From NCBI RefSeq assembly GCF_004570845.1, contig NZ_SPQZ01000002.1:496001-560000 (forward strand): a stretch of DNA of 64,000 nucleotides. The letters run 5' to 3'. The stretch comes from Orlajensenia leifsoniae. Lineage in GTDB: Bacteria; Actinomycetota; Actinomycetes; Actinomycetales; Microbacteriaceae. The notes beneath the pieces are model-generated. The model had not been told where the DNA came from. It saw nothing but the letters and a program-made list of their open reading frames with translations, and did no database searches. Below, piece by piece: positions 1 through 8,256 of the stretch. The position numbers were made by a program, and so were the translations under genes. How positions within the stretch are numbered: position 1 is the first letter of the stretch; every line of letters begins with the position of its first letter.

Positions 1-962
1 AGGCGCTCGCCGATCACGGCTACAACGAGGAGGTGGCGCACTGGCGGTCCTGGCTGCTGCGCGCCATCGCCGGCGATCCCGGCGACGTGCAGATCCTGTA
101 CGGACTCGCTGGCGAGCGCTACCTGCCGGAGCGCGAGCTCCACAGCTTCCCCGGCTACGCCGAGTCGCTCCCCGTGCGGGTGGGCAACGGCGCCGTCGAC
201 CAGTACCAGGCCGACGTCATCGGCGAGGTTATGGTCGCCCTGCACGTCGCTCGGGAGAACGGCCACGGCGACCTCGAGAACGCCTGGCCGTTGCAGCGCG
301 CTCTGCTGGGCTTCCTCGAGGAGAACTGGCAACGGCCCGACCAGGGCATCTGGGAGATCCGCGGCGATGCACTCTTCTTCACCCATTCCCGGGTCATGCT
401 CTGGGCGGCATTCGATCGCGGCGTCGCCGCCATCGAGCAGTTCGGGGCCGAGGGGCCGGTGGACACCTGGCGGACGCTCCGGGACACCCTGCGTGCCGAG
501 ATCGACGAGAAGGGCGTCGACCCCGAACGCGGCTGCTTCGTGCAGCACTACGGTTCGGCCGAGGTCGACGCGTCACTGTTGATCCTCCCGCAGGTGGGCT
601 TCTGCGCGGCAGACGATCCACGGATGCTGGCGACTGTCGCCGCGATCGAGTCCGACCTGCTCCACCACGGCCTCGCGCAGCGCTACAGGACCGAGGCCGG
701 AGTCGACGGGTTGCCGCCGGGGGAGAACCCGTTCCTCGCCTGCTCGTTCTGGCTCGCCCACCAGTACGCGGAGTCGGGCCGCCTGGGGGATGCCCTCGCG
801 CTCATGGACCGCCTCGTGGGCCTGAGCAACGACGTCGGCCTGCTCGCCGAGGAGGTCGACCCCCTCACCGGGCACCACTGGGGCAACATCCCGCAGGCGC
901 TCTCGCACCTCGCCCTCGTGCAGGCGGCGGATGCGATCGGCCGGGCGGAGGCGCGACTCTGA
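1..962 (+). CDS. GH15-family glycoside hydrolase (glucoamylase/trehalase type), 5'-truncated
   Basis: The window opens inside this gene, so its N-terminal part is missing. The visible frame runs from base 3 to a TGA at 960-962, about 319 residues. It reads as the C-terminal half of the alpha/alpha barrel of family GH15 enzymes, which cleave alpha-glucosidic bonds of starch, maltodextrin or trehalose. Seen motifs are DVQILYGLAGE near the start and LLAEEVDPLTGHHWGNIPQA near the end. The Glu pair in LLAEEVDP sits where the family's catalytic base is expected. The end matches the usual C-terminus of the short bacterial GH15 proteins. The exact substrate cannot be judged from this half. The next gene is 71 bases downstream on the same strand with its own promoter-like hexamer, so they are probably separate units. 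Confidence 0.85.
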   Translation, partial: ALADHGYNEEVAHWRSWLLRAIAGDPGDVQILYGLAGERYLPERELHSFPGYAESLPVRVGNGAVDQYQADVIGEVMVALHVARENGHGDLENAWPLQRALLGFLEENWQRPDQGIWEIRGDALFFTHSRVMLWAAFDRGVAAIEQFGAEGPVDTWRTLRDTLRAEIDEKGVDPERGCFVQHYGSAEVDASLLILPQVGFCAADDPRMLATVAAIESDLLHHGLAQRYRTEAGVDGLPPGENPFLACSFWLAHQYAESGRLGDALALMDRLVGLSNDVGLLAEEVDPLTGHHWGNIPQALSHLALVQAADAIGRAEARL

Positions 963-1033
963 GGAGCCGGTCCGTCAGTACGGCCGGCGCGGCTCGCAGC
1001 GGCGCTGTCGTCGGCCACGGGTAGCTTGAAGCC

Positions 1034-1750
1034 ATGTGCGGTCGCTTCGTCATCTCCGACACCCAGCCCGACCTCGTGGCCCTGTTCGACATCGAGATCG
1101 TCGGCGAGAACCTTCCGGGTCCGAGCTGGAACATTCGCCCGACCGACCAGGTGCCGATCGTGCTCGAGTCGACCAAGGGCGGCCCGGCCGTGCGCCGCCT
1201 CGAGTCCGCCCGCTGGTCGCTGGTGCCGTCGTTCGCGAAGGAGCTGGCGTCGCCGTATCCGACGTTCAACGCGCGCTCGGAGGACGTGGCCGAGAAGGCC
1301 AGCTTCGCGGCATCCGTCGCCACGAGACGAGCGCTCATCCCCACCGACGGCTACTACGAGTGGCACACCGACGGCGCGGCCAAGACGCCGTACTTCGTGC
1401 ATCCGCCCGAGGGTGAGCGCATGGCCTTCGCCGGTCTGTACTCGTGGTGGCGTGACCCGTCCAAGGCCGAGACCGACCCGTCGCGGTGGGTGCTGTCGGC
1501 CACCATCCTGACCATGGACGCCGTCGCTCCGCTCGATGCCCTGCATCCGCGCACCCCCGTCGTCCTTCCCGACTGGATGTGGGACACCTGGCTCGACCCC
1601 GACGAGGAGGCCGACCAGGAGTTCGTCGACGCCGCCGTCGAGGCTGCACGCCCGACCGCGGCGACACTGGAGTTCCACGAGGTGGCCCCGGTACGCGAGA
1701 ACGGCCCGAGCCTGATCGAGCCTGCGGTGATCCCCGTCGGCTCGTTGTGA
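1034..1750 (+). CDS. SRAP-domain abasic-site shielding protein (YedK/HMCES family)
   Basis: This 238-residue protein belongs to the SRAP family, which covalently traps abasic sites in single-stranded DNA through its N-terminal cysteine. All key residues are visible: Cys2 right after the initiator Met (MCGRF), Asn79 in FNARSE, Glu109 in GYYEWH and His171 in LHPRTP. The start is fixed because Cys2 must become the N-terminal residue. No Shine-Dalgarno sequence precedes the ATG; TAGCTT at 1022-1027, six bases upstream, looks like a -10 hexamer of a leaderless transcript. Length is typical of the family. It is monocistronic, ending before a strong terminator. Confidence 0.93.
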   Translation: MCGRFVISDTQPDLVALFDIEIVGENLPGPSWNIRPTDQVPIVLESTKGGPAVRRLESARWSLVPSFAKELASPYPTFNARSEDVAEKASFAASVATRRALIPTDGYYEWHTDGAAKTPYFVHPPEGERMAFAGLYSWWRDPSKAETDPSRWVLSATILTMDAVAPLDALHPRTPVVLPDWMWDTWLDPDEEADQEFVDAAVEAARPTAATLEFHEVAPVRENGPSLIEPAVIPVGSL

Positions 1751-1825
1751 GCACGGGGCGTCGACGCCTCAGAGGATCGGGGAGAGCGGCCTGAAACCGG
1801 AGGAAACATTTCTTCCGGAAACGAC

Positions 1826-1854
1826 GAAGGCCCCGGTCATCGACCGGGGCCTTC
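1826..1854. terminator. Bidirectional transcription terminator hairpin
   Basis: A perfect 13-bp inverted repeat (1826-1838 with 1842-1854) and 3-base loop lies between the SRAP gene and the convergent tRNA-Leu. There is no long T tract, as is common in high-GC actinobacteria. The stretch 1751-2068 without a protein gene holds only this hairpin, the tRNA and the promoter of the M20 peptidase. Confidence 0.75.
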
Positions 1855-1871
1855 ACTGTCTCAACACAGTG

Positions 1872-1956
1872 TGCGCGAAGGGGGACTTGAACCCCCACGC
1901 CCTATACGGGCACTAGCACCTCAAGCTAGCGCGTCTACCAATTCCGCCATCCGCGC
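1872..1956 (-). tRNA. tRNA-Leu (anticodon GAG)
   Basis: The reverse strand folds as an 85-base class II tRNA. The 7-bp acceptor stem begins GCGCGGA, the D arm reads GGCGGAATTGGTAGACGC, and the anticodon arm CTAGC-TTGAGGT-GCTAG carries GAG at positions 34-36. A long variable arm (TGCCCGTATAGGGCG) is typical of leucine tRNAs, followed by the T arm GGGGGTTCAAGTCCCCC. The 3' CCA is not encoded. It reads CTC leucine codons. Confidence 0.96.
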
Positions 1957-2068
1957 GTGTTGTTTGCGAGCCATGGTTTCCCCGGCCCGAGGTAAGACAT
2001 TAGCACGTTTCGAGAGGGTGTTTTTACACGTGGTGACCACGGCGGAGGGGCAAGGTAACGTGACCGGC

Positions 2069-3406
2069 ATGCCTGAAACATCCTCCGCAACGCGCTCGCA
2101 TGACGACACGCCCGAGGAGCTCGAGAGCACTGCGGCCATCGCGCGCGACCTGATCCGGTTCGACACCACGAACTACGGGGAGGGCCGGTCGAACGGGGAG
2201 TCGGAGGCCGCAGCCTACGTCTCCGCGTACCTCGAGCGCCTGGGCCTCGAGCCCGTGACCTTCGAGTCGGCACCGGGTCGCGCGAGCGTGATCGCCCGGG
2301 TCGAGGGGCGCGATCGCTCGAAGCCGGCGCTGGTGCTGCACGGCCACCTCGACGTCGTTCCGGCTGATCCCGAGAACTGGAGTGTCGATCCCTTCGGCGG
2401 CGTCATCAAGGACGGCATGCTCTGGGGCCGCGGCGCCGTCGACATGAAGGACATGGACGCCATGATCCTCGGCGCCCTCGACGACATCCTGACGGCCGGC
2501 GAGAAGCCGGAGCGCGACACCATCGTCGCCTTCTTCGCCGACGAGGAGAATGGCGGCGTCTACGGCGCGCACTGGCTCGTCGACAACCACCCCGAGCTGT
2601 TCGAGGGTGCAGGTGAGGCCATCAGCGAGGTCGGCGGCTACTCGACCATGGTGGGGGACCAGCGTGCCTACCTGCTGCAGACGGGCGAGAAGGCCCTCAT
2701 GTGGATCAAGCTCATCGCCCGCGGCCCCGCGGCGCACGGGTCGCGCCTGGTGGCGCAGAACGCCGTCACGCGGCTCGCTGAAGCGGTTGCGGCCATCGGT
2801 CGTCTCGAGTGGCCCATCCGCCTCACCGACACCACCGAGCAGCTGCTCGCCGAGGTTGCCCGCATCCTCGAGGTCGAGCCGACAGACCTCGGCCCCGACG
2901 GCCTCGCCCTGGCCACGGGATCCGCGTCGGGATTCATCCAGGCGACCCTGCGCACGACGTCGAACCCGACCATGCTGAACGCCGGGTACAAGCACAATGT
3001 CATCCCCGACAGGGCCGAGGCCGCGATCGACATCCGCACCCTCCCCGGTGACGAGGACGAGGTGCTCGCGACCATCCGCGCCCTCATCGGCGATGACATC
3101 GAGATCGTGGTGACCCACCGCGACGTCGGGCTGGAGAATCCGTTCAGCGGGGCGCTCGTCGACAAGGTCGCCGCCCTGATCTCCGAACACGATCCGGAGG
3201 CCGTGGTGCTGCCGTACCTGCTCTCGGGCGGCACCGACAACAAGGCGCTGTCGAAGCTCGGCATCCGCGGCTACGGGTTCGCCCCCCTGCGCCTGCCGGC
3301 AGAGCTCGACTTCCCGGCGATGTTCCACGGGGTCGACGAGCGGGTGCCGCTCGACGCATTAGTCTTCGGTAGAGCGGTTCTCCGCGACCTTCTGTTGAGC
3401 TACTGA
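2069..3406 (+). CDS. M20-family metallopeptidase (dipeptidase/deacylase)
   Basis: A 445-residue member of the M20/M25/M40 zinc peptidase family, likely a cytosolic dipeptidase or N-acyl amino acid deacylase. The first metal motif [11 protein letters not shown] (His and Asp ligands) and FFADEENGG (catalytic Glu and ligand) are clear, with the bridging Asp in GRGAVDMKD. The reading frame is open further upstream into the tRNA, so I chose the ATG at 2069: TAACGT at 2056-2061 lies seven bases before it, a leaderless arrangement. GTG at 2060 is the alternative. The substrate is not deducible. UppP follows after only 16 bases, so the two may be cotranscribed. Confidence 0.88.
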   Translation: MPETSSATRSHDDTPEELESTAAIARDLIRFDTTNYGEGRSNGESEAAAYVSAYLERLGLEPVTFESAPGRASVIARVEGRDRSKPALVLHGHLDVVPADPENWSVDPFGGVIKDGMLWGRGAVDMKDMDAMILGALDDILTAGEKPERDTIVAFFADEENGGVYGAHWLVDNHPELFEGAGEAISEVGGYSTMVGDQRAYLLQTGEKALMWIKLIARGPAAHGSRLVAQNAVTRLAEAVAAIGRLEWPIRLTDTTEQLLAEVARILEVEPTDLGPDGLALATGSASGFIQATLRTTSNPTMLNAGYKHNVIPDRAEAAIDIRTLPGDEDEVLATIRALIGDDIEIVVTHRDVGLENPFSGALVDKVAALISEHDPEAVVLPYLLSGGTDNKALSKLGIRGYGFAPLRLPAELDFPAMFHGVDERVPLDALVFGRAVLRDLLLSY

Positions 3407-3422
3407 ACCAGAGAGCAGCCCA

Positions 3423-4277
3423 TTGGATCTCATCAACGCGATCATCCTCGGACTCGTCCAGGGACTGACGGAATTCCTCCCGATCTCCTCGAGTGCCCAC
3501 CTGCTGATCGTCGGCCAGTTCCTCGGAACAGGCGATGACCCGGGAGCCCGCTTCACCGCCATCACGCAGATCGGCACCGAGCTCGCCGTCATCATCTTCT
3601 TCTGGCGCGACATCGTGCGCATCATCGCGCAGTGGGCGAAGTCGCTGGTCGGCAAGGCGCCGCGCAACGATCCCGACGCCCGCATGGGCTGGCTGATCAT
3701 CATCGGCTCCATCCCGATCGTCGTCCTCGGCCTGCTGTTCCAGGACCAGATCGAGACCGTGCTCCGCAACCTGTGGATCACGGCGATCATGCTGATCGTC
3801 TTCGGCATCCTCCTGGGCATCGCGGATGCCGTGGGAGCCAAGCGCCGGCGCCTCAAGGACCTCACGTACCCGCACGGAATCCTGTACGGCTTCGCTCAGG
3901 CGCTCGCGCTCATCCCCGGCGTCTCGCGGTCGGGCGGCACCATCACGATGGGCCTGTTCCTCGGCTACGAGCGCAAGGCGGCCGCGCGCTACGCGTTCCT
4001 GCTGGCGATCCCGGCCGTTCTGGGCAGCGGCTTCTACCAGGTCTACAAGTCGATCGCCGACCCGTGCCTCGAGGCCGCGACGAACTGCACGCCCGAGGTC
4101 TTCGGGCCGTTCGAGACGCTGGCGGCGACGGTCGTCGCCTTCGCCGTGGGGCTCGTCGTGATCGCGTTCTTCATGAGCTACATCTCGCGCCGCAGCTTCC
4201 TGCCGTTCGTGATCTACCGACTGGTGCTCGGCGTCGCCCTGATGATCATGCTCGCGACGGGCGTGCTCGTTCCGTAG
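3423..4277 (+). CDS. uppP: Undecaprenyl-diphosphate phosphatase
   Basis: This 284-residue integral membrane protein (BacA/UppP family) dephosphorylates undecaprenyl pyrophosphate to recycle the lipid carrier of cell-wall synthesis. Both conserved motifs are present: [18 protein letters not shown] near residues 10-27, and the PGVSRSGGT segment around residue 163. Several hydrophobic helices span the length. The start codon appears to be TTG at 3423, which places the family's usual N-terminus; there is only a weak GAGAG upstream. It follows the M20 peptidase closely. Confidence 0.95.
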   Translation: MDLINAIILGLVQGLTEFLPISSSAHLLIVGQFLGTGDDPGARFTAITQIGTELAVIIFFWRDIVRIIAQWAKSLVGKAPRNDPDARMGWLIIIGSIPIVVLGLLFQDQIETVLRNLWITAIMLIVFGILLGIADAVGAKRRRLKDLTYPHGILYGFAQALALIPGVSRSGGTITMGLFLGYERKAAARYAFLLAIPAVLGSGFYQVYKSIADPCLEAATNCTPEVFGPFETLAATVVAFAVGLVVIAFFMSYISRRSFLPFVIYRLVLGVALMIMLATGVLVP

Positions 4278-4306
4278 GACGTATCCGCCCGCGCTGCCGT
4301 TCCTCG

Positions 4307-4355
4307 CGCGCGCTGTCGAGATTCGAGGCGCGCGGCGAGAGAACAACAGCGCGCG
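4307..4355. terminator. Possible terminator between convergent genes
   Basis: CGCGCGCTGT (4307-4316) and ACAGCGCGCG (4346-4355) form a 10-bp inverted repeat with a 29-base loop. It lies between uppP and the convergent PAC2 gene. The large loop makes this a weaker candidate than the other hairpins in the window. Confidence 0.35.
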
Positions 4356-4368
4356 TGTCGGATGCTGC

Positions 4369-5292
4369 TCAGTGCCGCCGCGGGTCGTCGTTGCGGCCGT
4401 CGGGGCGGTCGCCGCGCTTGCGCAGGTACTTCTCGAACTCCTGGGCGATGGCCTCGCCGCTCGCCTCGGGGGAGTCGACAGTGTCGCGCGCCTGCTCGAG
4501 CTGCACGATGTATGCGGCCATGTCCTCGTCGTCGGCCGCGAGGGCGTCGATGCCGGCCTCCCAGGCCGCGGCTTCGCTCACCAGGTCGCCGCGGGGGATC
4601 GTCACGTCGATGACCTCCTCGAGCCGGTCGATGAGCGCCAGCATGGCCTTCGGCGACGGCGCGTTGTGCACGTAGTGCGGCACGGACGCCCAGATCGTGA
4701 GGGTCGGGATGTCCACCTTCTCCGCGGCATCCGCCAGCACGCTCAGGATGCCGACGGGGCCCTCGTACGTCGAGCGCTCCAGGTGCAGGGCCGCACGCAT
4801 GTCGGCGTTGTCGCTGGCCGACATCAGGGAGATGGGGCGGGTGTGCGGAACGTCGGCGAGCATGGCGCCGAGGAACACGATGCCGCCGATGTCGGCGGCG
4901 AGGGCCGCGTCGATGACCTCGGCGGCGAAGCTCTTCCAGCTGCGCGACGGTTCCGTTCCCAGCAGGAGGTAGATGTTGCCCGTGTTCGCACCGCTCACCT
5001 GCAGGTCGGCATCCGCGGCCAACGAGGCCACCTCGGCCTCGGGCTTCGCCGGCCCGTACAGGTCGGCGCTCGGCCAGGTGAGAGTGCGCTGGCCGTCCTC
5101 GTCCGTCGCCACCATCGGCCGGTTGAACTGGTAGTCGAAGTACAGCTCGGGGTCGACGGTGAAGATCTCGACGAGCTCGAGCTCGTCCTTGAGGGAGCGC
5201 ACGGCTCCGGATGCCGCTTCGCCTGCGTCGTTCCAGCCCTCGAAGGCGACGACCAGGATGCGACCGTTCAGGATGCCGTTGCGTTCTGCCAC
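4369..5292 (-). CDS. PAC2-family protein (Rv2125 type)
   Basis: A 307-residue protein of the PAC2 family, related to the eukaryotic proteasome assembly chaperone PAC2. Its biochemical role in actinobacteria is unknown. Family features seen are VAFEGWNDAGEAASGA at the N-terminus, VFLGAMLADVPHTRP in the centre and a charged C-terminal tail. The frame stays open upstream, but the conserved region begins just after GTG at 5292, chosen as start. It is divergent from the HAD gene and near TrmI, the context of Rv2125 in Mycobacterium tuberculosis, next to the Pup-proteasome genes. Those genes are missing here. A paralogue lies at 60559-61485. Confidence 0.85.
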   Translation of the reverse strand: MAERNGILNGRILVVAFEGWNDAGEAASGAVRSLKDELELVEIFTVDPELYFDYQFNRPMVATDEDGQRTLTWPSADLYGPAKPEAEVASLAADADLQVSGANTGNIYLLLGTEPSRSWKSFAAEVIDAALAADIGGIVFLGAMLADVPHTRPISLMSASDNADMRAALHLERSTYEGPVGILSVLADAAEKVDIPTLTIWASVPHYVHNAPSPKAMLALIDRLEEVIDVTIPRGDLVSEAAAWEAGIDALAADDEDMAAYIVQLEQARDTVDSPEASGEAIAQEFEKYLRKRGDRPDGRNDDPRRH

Positions 5293-5371
5293 CGGGGGCG
5301 ACCTCGATTCCGTCCGGGGCCCGTCCGGCCCTGACCTCAAGGATAGGACGCGCAAAGTAGACTTGACCGTT

Positions 5372-6100
5372 GTGACCACAGACACTCCGGCAGCCGTCCT
5401 CTGGGATATGGACGGCACCCTCGTCGACACCGAACCGTACTGGATGCGTGCCGAGACCGAGCTCATCGAAGCGTTCGGCGGTGTCTGGACCCACGAGGAC
5501 GCCCTCGGCGTCGTGGGCCTCGGACTCTGGGAGTCGGCCCGCGTCTTCCAGGAGGCCGGAGCCGATCTCGACGCCGACGCCATCGTCGACTACCTCACGA
5601 ACAGCGTGCAGCAGCAGCTGGAGACCGACGGGGTGCCGTGGCGCCCCGGTGCCCGCGAACTGCTCGCCGAACTGCGTGAGAACGGCGTGAGGACCGCCCT
5701 CGTCACCATGTCCGTTAAGCGGATGGCCGACCAGGTCGCCGCGCTCATCGGCTTCCCGGCCTTCGACGTGATCGTGACGGGCGATTCCGTCGAGAGGCCC
5801 AAGCCGTTCCCGGATGCCTACCTCGCAGCCGCCGAGCAGCTCGGGGTGGCGGCATCCGCCTGTCTCGCGATCGAGGACTCCGTGCCCGGGCTCGCGTCGG
5901 CTCGTGCTGCGGGATGCAGCACCATCGGTGTGCCGCACATGGTTCCCCTCGCGGCATCCGCCGCCGACGTGCTCTGGCCGACGCTCGAGGGACGCACCAT
6001 CGCCGATCTCTTCACCGTGCATGACCGCAGTGCCTCTGACCGCAGTGCCCACCCCGGCGTCGACCGCGACGCCGCATCAGCGGAAGGCATCGCCCGATGA
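5372..6100 (+). CDS. HAD-superfamily hydrolase, beta-phosphoglucomutase-like
   Basis: A 242-residue HAD hydrolase. Motif I WDMDGTLVDTE is at residues 11-21 with the nucleophile Asp12 and Asp14. The Thr/Ser motif II (LVTMS), the Lys motif (ERPKPFPDAY) and the acidic motif (CLAIEDSVPG) follow in order. This subfamily acts on small sugar phosphates or other phosphate esters; the substrate is not evident. The GTG start is supported by TAGACT at 5358-5363, eight bases upstream, with no ribosome site. The stop overlaps the start of trmI by four bases (ATGA), indicating translational coupling. Confidence 0.9.
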   Translation: MTTDTPAAVLWDMDGTLVDTEPYWMRAETELIEAFGGVWTHEDALGVVGLGLWESARVFQEAGADLDADAIVDYLTNSVQQQLETDGVPWRPGARELLAELRENGVRTALVTMSVKRMADQVAALIGFPAFDVIVTGDSVERPKPFPDAYLAAAEQLGVAASACLAIEDSVPGLASARAAGCSTIGVPHMVPLAASAADVLWPTLEGRTIADLFTVHDRSASDRSAHPGVDRDAASAEGIAR

Positions 6101-7101
6101 CCGCAGAAGACCACCGCCCGGCCAACAGCGGGCCGTTCCGCATCGGCGATCGCGTGCAGCTCACGGGCCCCAAGGGCAAGATGAACACCATCACGCTCGA
6201 GTCGGGCAAGGACTTCCACTCTCACCGCGGCATCCTGCCGCACGACGACATCATCGGCCTGCCCGACGCCTCCGTCGTCACCAACAACGCCGGCGTCGAG
6301 CACCTCGCACTCCGTCCGCTGCTGGCCGACTTCGTCATGTCGATGCCTCGAGGCGCGGCGATCATCTACCCCAAGGACGCAGCGCAGATCCTCGCGCTGG
6401 CCGACATCTTCCCGGGGGCGACCGTGGTCGAGGCCGGCGTCGGCTCCGGTGCGCTCTCGCTCTGGCTGCTGCGCGCGATCGGTCCGGCAGGCCGACTCGC
6501 CTCATTCGAACGCCGCGAGGAGTTCGCCGACGTCGCCCGCGGCAACGCCGAGACCTTCCTCGGCTACGAGCCCGAGAACTGGTCGATCACCCTGGGCGAT
6601 CTCGCCGAGGAGCTCCCGCAGCAGGTGGAGACAGACGGCGCCGACCGGGTCGTTCTCGACATGCTCGCACCCTGGGAGTGCCTGCCGGCGGTGTCCGACG
6701 CGCTCAAGCCCGGCGGCGTGCTGCTCTGCTACGTCGCCACGGTCACGCAACTCTCGCGTGTGGCTGAGGCGATCCGCTCCACCGGCGAGTACACCAACCC
6801 GCAGTCCAGCGAGACGATGGTGCGCGGCTGGCACGTCGAGGGACTGGCGGTGCGTCCCGACCACCGCATGATCGGTCACACCGGCTTCCTGCTCACCGCA
6901 CGACGTCTCGCCCCCGACACCGTCCTGCCCGAGCTCAAGCGTCGCCCGTCGAAGACCGACTTCAGCGACGAGGACGTCGAGCTCTGGACTCCGGGAGCCC
7001 TCGGCGAGCGCACCGTCAGCCCCAAGAGCATGCGCAAGCGTGTGCGGGCCGCGGGAGCCGGTGCAGCGGCCTCGAAGGCCCGCGACCTCGAGGCCGACTA
7101 A
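6097..7101 (+). CDS. trmI: tRNA (adenine-N1-)-methyltransferase TrmI
   Basis: A 334-residue SAM-dependent methyltransferase that forms m1A58 in the T loop of tRNA, orthologous in type to Rv2118c. A small N-terminal beta domain (GDRVQLTGPKGK) is followed by the class I methyltransferase fold with the SAM motif VVEAGVGSGALSLWLL around residues 109-124. In many actinobacteria this gene is directly followed by mpa, dop, pup, prcB, prcA and pafA. Here it is followed, after 91 bases, by an FKBP lipoprotein gene. It is coupled to the HAD gene upstream. Confidence 0.93.
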   Translation: MTAEDHRPANSGPFRIGDRVQLTGPKGKMNTITLESGKDFHSHRGILPHDDIIGLPDASVVTNNAGVEHLALRPLLADFVMSMPRGAAIIYPKDAAQILALADIFPGATVVEAGVGSGALSLWLLRAIGPAGRLASFERREEFADVARGNAETFLGYEPENWSITLGDLAEELPQQVETDGADRVVLDMLAPWECLPAVSDALKPGGVLLCYVATVTQLSRVAEAIRSTGEYTNPQSSETMVRGWHVEGLAVRPDHRMIGHTGFLLTARRLAPDTVLPELKRRPSKTDFSDEDVELWTPGALGERTVSPKSMRKRVRAAGAGAAASKARDLEAD

Positions 7102-7192
7102 GATCACTGTTCGGGCACGACGGCAGCCGTCCGTCGGCATCCGTCACAGCAATCCCCACATTCCCCAGAACTCAGCATCGAAACGAGGACCC

Positions 7193-8167
7193 GTGCGCAA
7201 GCTTCCCGCGCTCATCGCGGCCGCCGGCCTGATCGCGGTCGCACTGACCGCCTGCTCATCCACCCCGTCCGCGGCCGATTGCACCGGTGGCGCCCCGTCG
7301 GGTGACGCGTCGAAGCTCGTCACGGCCACCGGGGAGTTCGGATCGGCCCCCACCGTCGACTTCCCGACCCCGCTGAAGGCCGACGGCACGCAGTCCAGCG
7401 TCATCACCGCAGGCACCGGGGCCGGCATCATCGCCGGCCAGAAGGTGACCATCGAGATGTCCGTCTACAACGGCACCACCGGTGAGCTCATCGAGAAGAC
7501 GAAGTACGGCGCCGACGACACCACGCCGCTCTCGCTCGTGGTCGCCAAGGACCAGGTGCAGGAGGGCCTCCGCAAGGGCCTGCTGTGCGCCACGGAGGAC
7601 TCGCGCATCGCCGTCGTCGTGCCGCCGAAGGATGCCTTCGGCGAAGCGGGCAACGCCAGCATCAAGGTCGGCCCGAAGGACAACCTGGTCTTCGTCATCG
7701 ACGTCGACAAGACCTACCTGACCCGGGCGAACGGTGCCGAGCAGACGCCGCAGAACGGCTTCCCGTCGGTCGTGCTGGCCGAGAACGGCGCCCCCGGGAT
7801 CACCATCGGGTCGGATGCTCCTCCGAAGGAGTTGAAGGTCGCCGTGCTGAAGAAGGGCACCGGCGACGCCATCGCGAAGGGCGACAGCGTCACCGTGCAC
7901 TACACCGGTGTGATCTGGGACGGCACCAAGCCCAGCACCGTCTTCGACTCCAGCTGGGAGCGTGGCGCGCCCGCGACCTTCACGGCGGCATCCGGAGTCG
8001 ACGGCGGCGTGATCGAGGGCTTCGCCGATGCCCTCGTCGGCCAGACCGTGGGCTCGCAGTTCATCGCCGTCATCCCGCCCGACAAGGGCTACGGAGACAC
8101 CGCACAGGACACCATCCCCGCGAACTCGACCCTCGTGTTCGTGGTCGACGTCCTCGGCATCGGCTAG
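7193..8167 (+). CDS. FKBP-type peptidyl-prolyl isomerase lipoprotein
   Basis: This 324-residue protein has a lipoprotein signal peptide ending in the lipobox LTAC near residue 20, so it should be anchored outside the membrane. A first, diverged FKBP-like region (about residues 70-180) precedes a clear second FKBP domain (about 220-324) with DSVTVHYTGVIWDGT, VIEGFADALVG and TLVFVVDVLGI. It probably assists folding of exported proteins. The GTG start follows ACGAGG by a proper spacing. FKBP genes are also common near pafA-pafB in other actinobacteria, so this gene marks the downstream edge of the missing Pup-proteasome core. Confidence 0.92.
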   Translation: MRKLPALIAAAGLIAVALTACSSTPSAADCTGGAPSGDASKLVTATGEFGSAPTVDFPTPLKADGTQSSVITAGTGAGIIAGQKVTIEMSVYNGTTGELIEKTKYGADDTTPLSLVVAKDQVQEGLRKGLLCATEDSRIAVVVPPKDAFGEAGNASIKVGPKDNLVFVIDVDKTYLTRANGAEQTPQNGFPSVVLAENGAPGITIGSDAPPKELKVAVLKKGTGDAIAKGDSVTVHYTGVIWDGTKPSTVFDSSWERGAPATFTAASGVDGGVIEGFADALVGQTVGSQFIAVIPPDKGYGDTAQDTIPANSTLVFVVDVLGIG

Positions 8168-8181
8168 CGCAGACGCAAGGA

Positions 8182-8219
8182 GAGACGGGGTCGGATGCAG
8201 CAGCATCCGGCCCCGTCTC
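8182..8219 (+). terminator. Terminator built from GGATGC/GCATCC arms
   Basis: A 17-bp stem (8182-8198 with 8203-8219, one G-T wobble) and a 4-base loop directly follow the FKBP gene. The inner arms are the hexamer GGATGC and its complement GCATCC, the core of an octamer that is abundant in this window. Confidence 0.8.
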
Positions 8220-8256
8220 GCTTCGCCGGCACACGCGGAACAGTAAGATCGCAGAC

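Noticed and set aside
1872-1956. tRNA-Leu as an integration site of a mobile element
   Set aside because: No integrase, direct repeat of the tRNA 3' end or foreign-looking genes were found next to it.
1871-2068. N-terminal extension of the M20 peptidase reaching into tRNA-Leu
   Set aside because: The extension is translated from tRNA sequence and intergenic DNA; a leaderless start at 2069 fits better.
5293-5583. N-terminal extension of the PAC2 gene at 4369-5292
   Set aside because: It would overlap the divergent HAD gene and its promoter, and the family homology begins after 5292.
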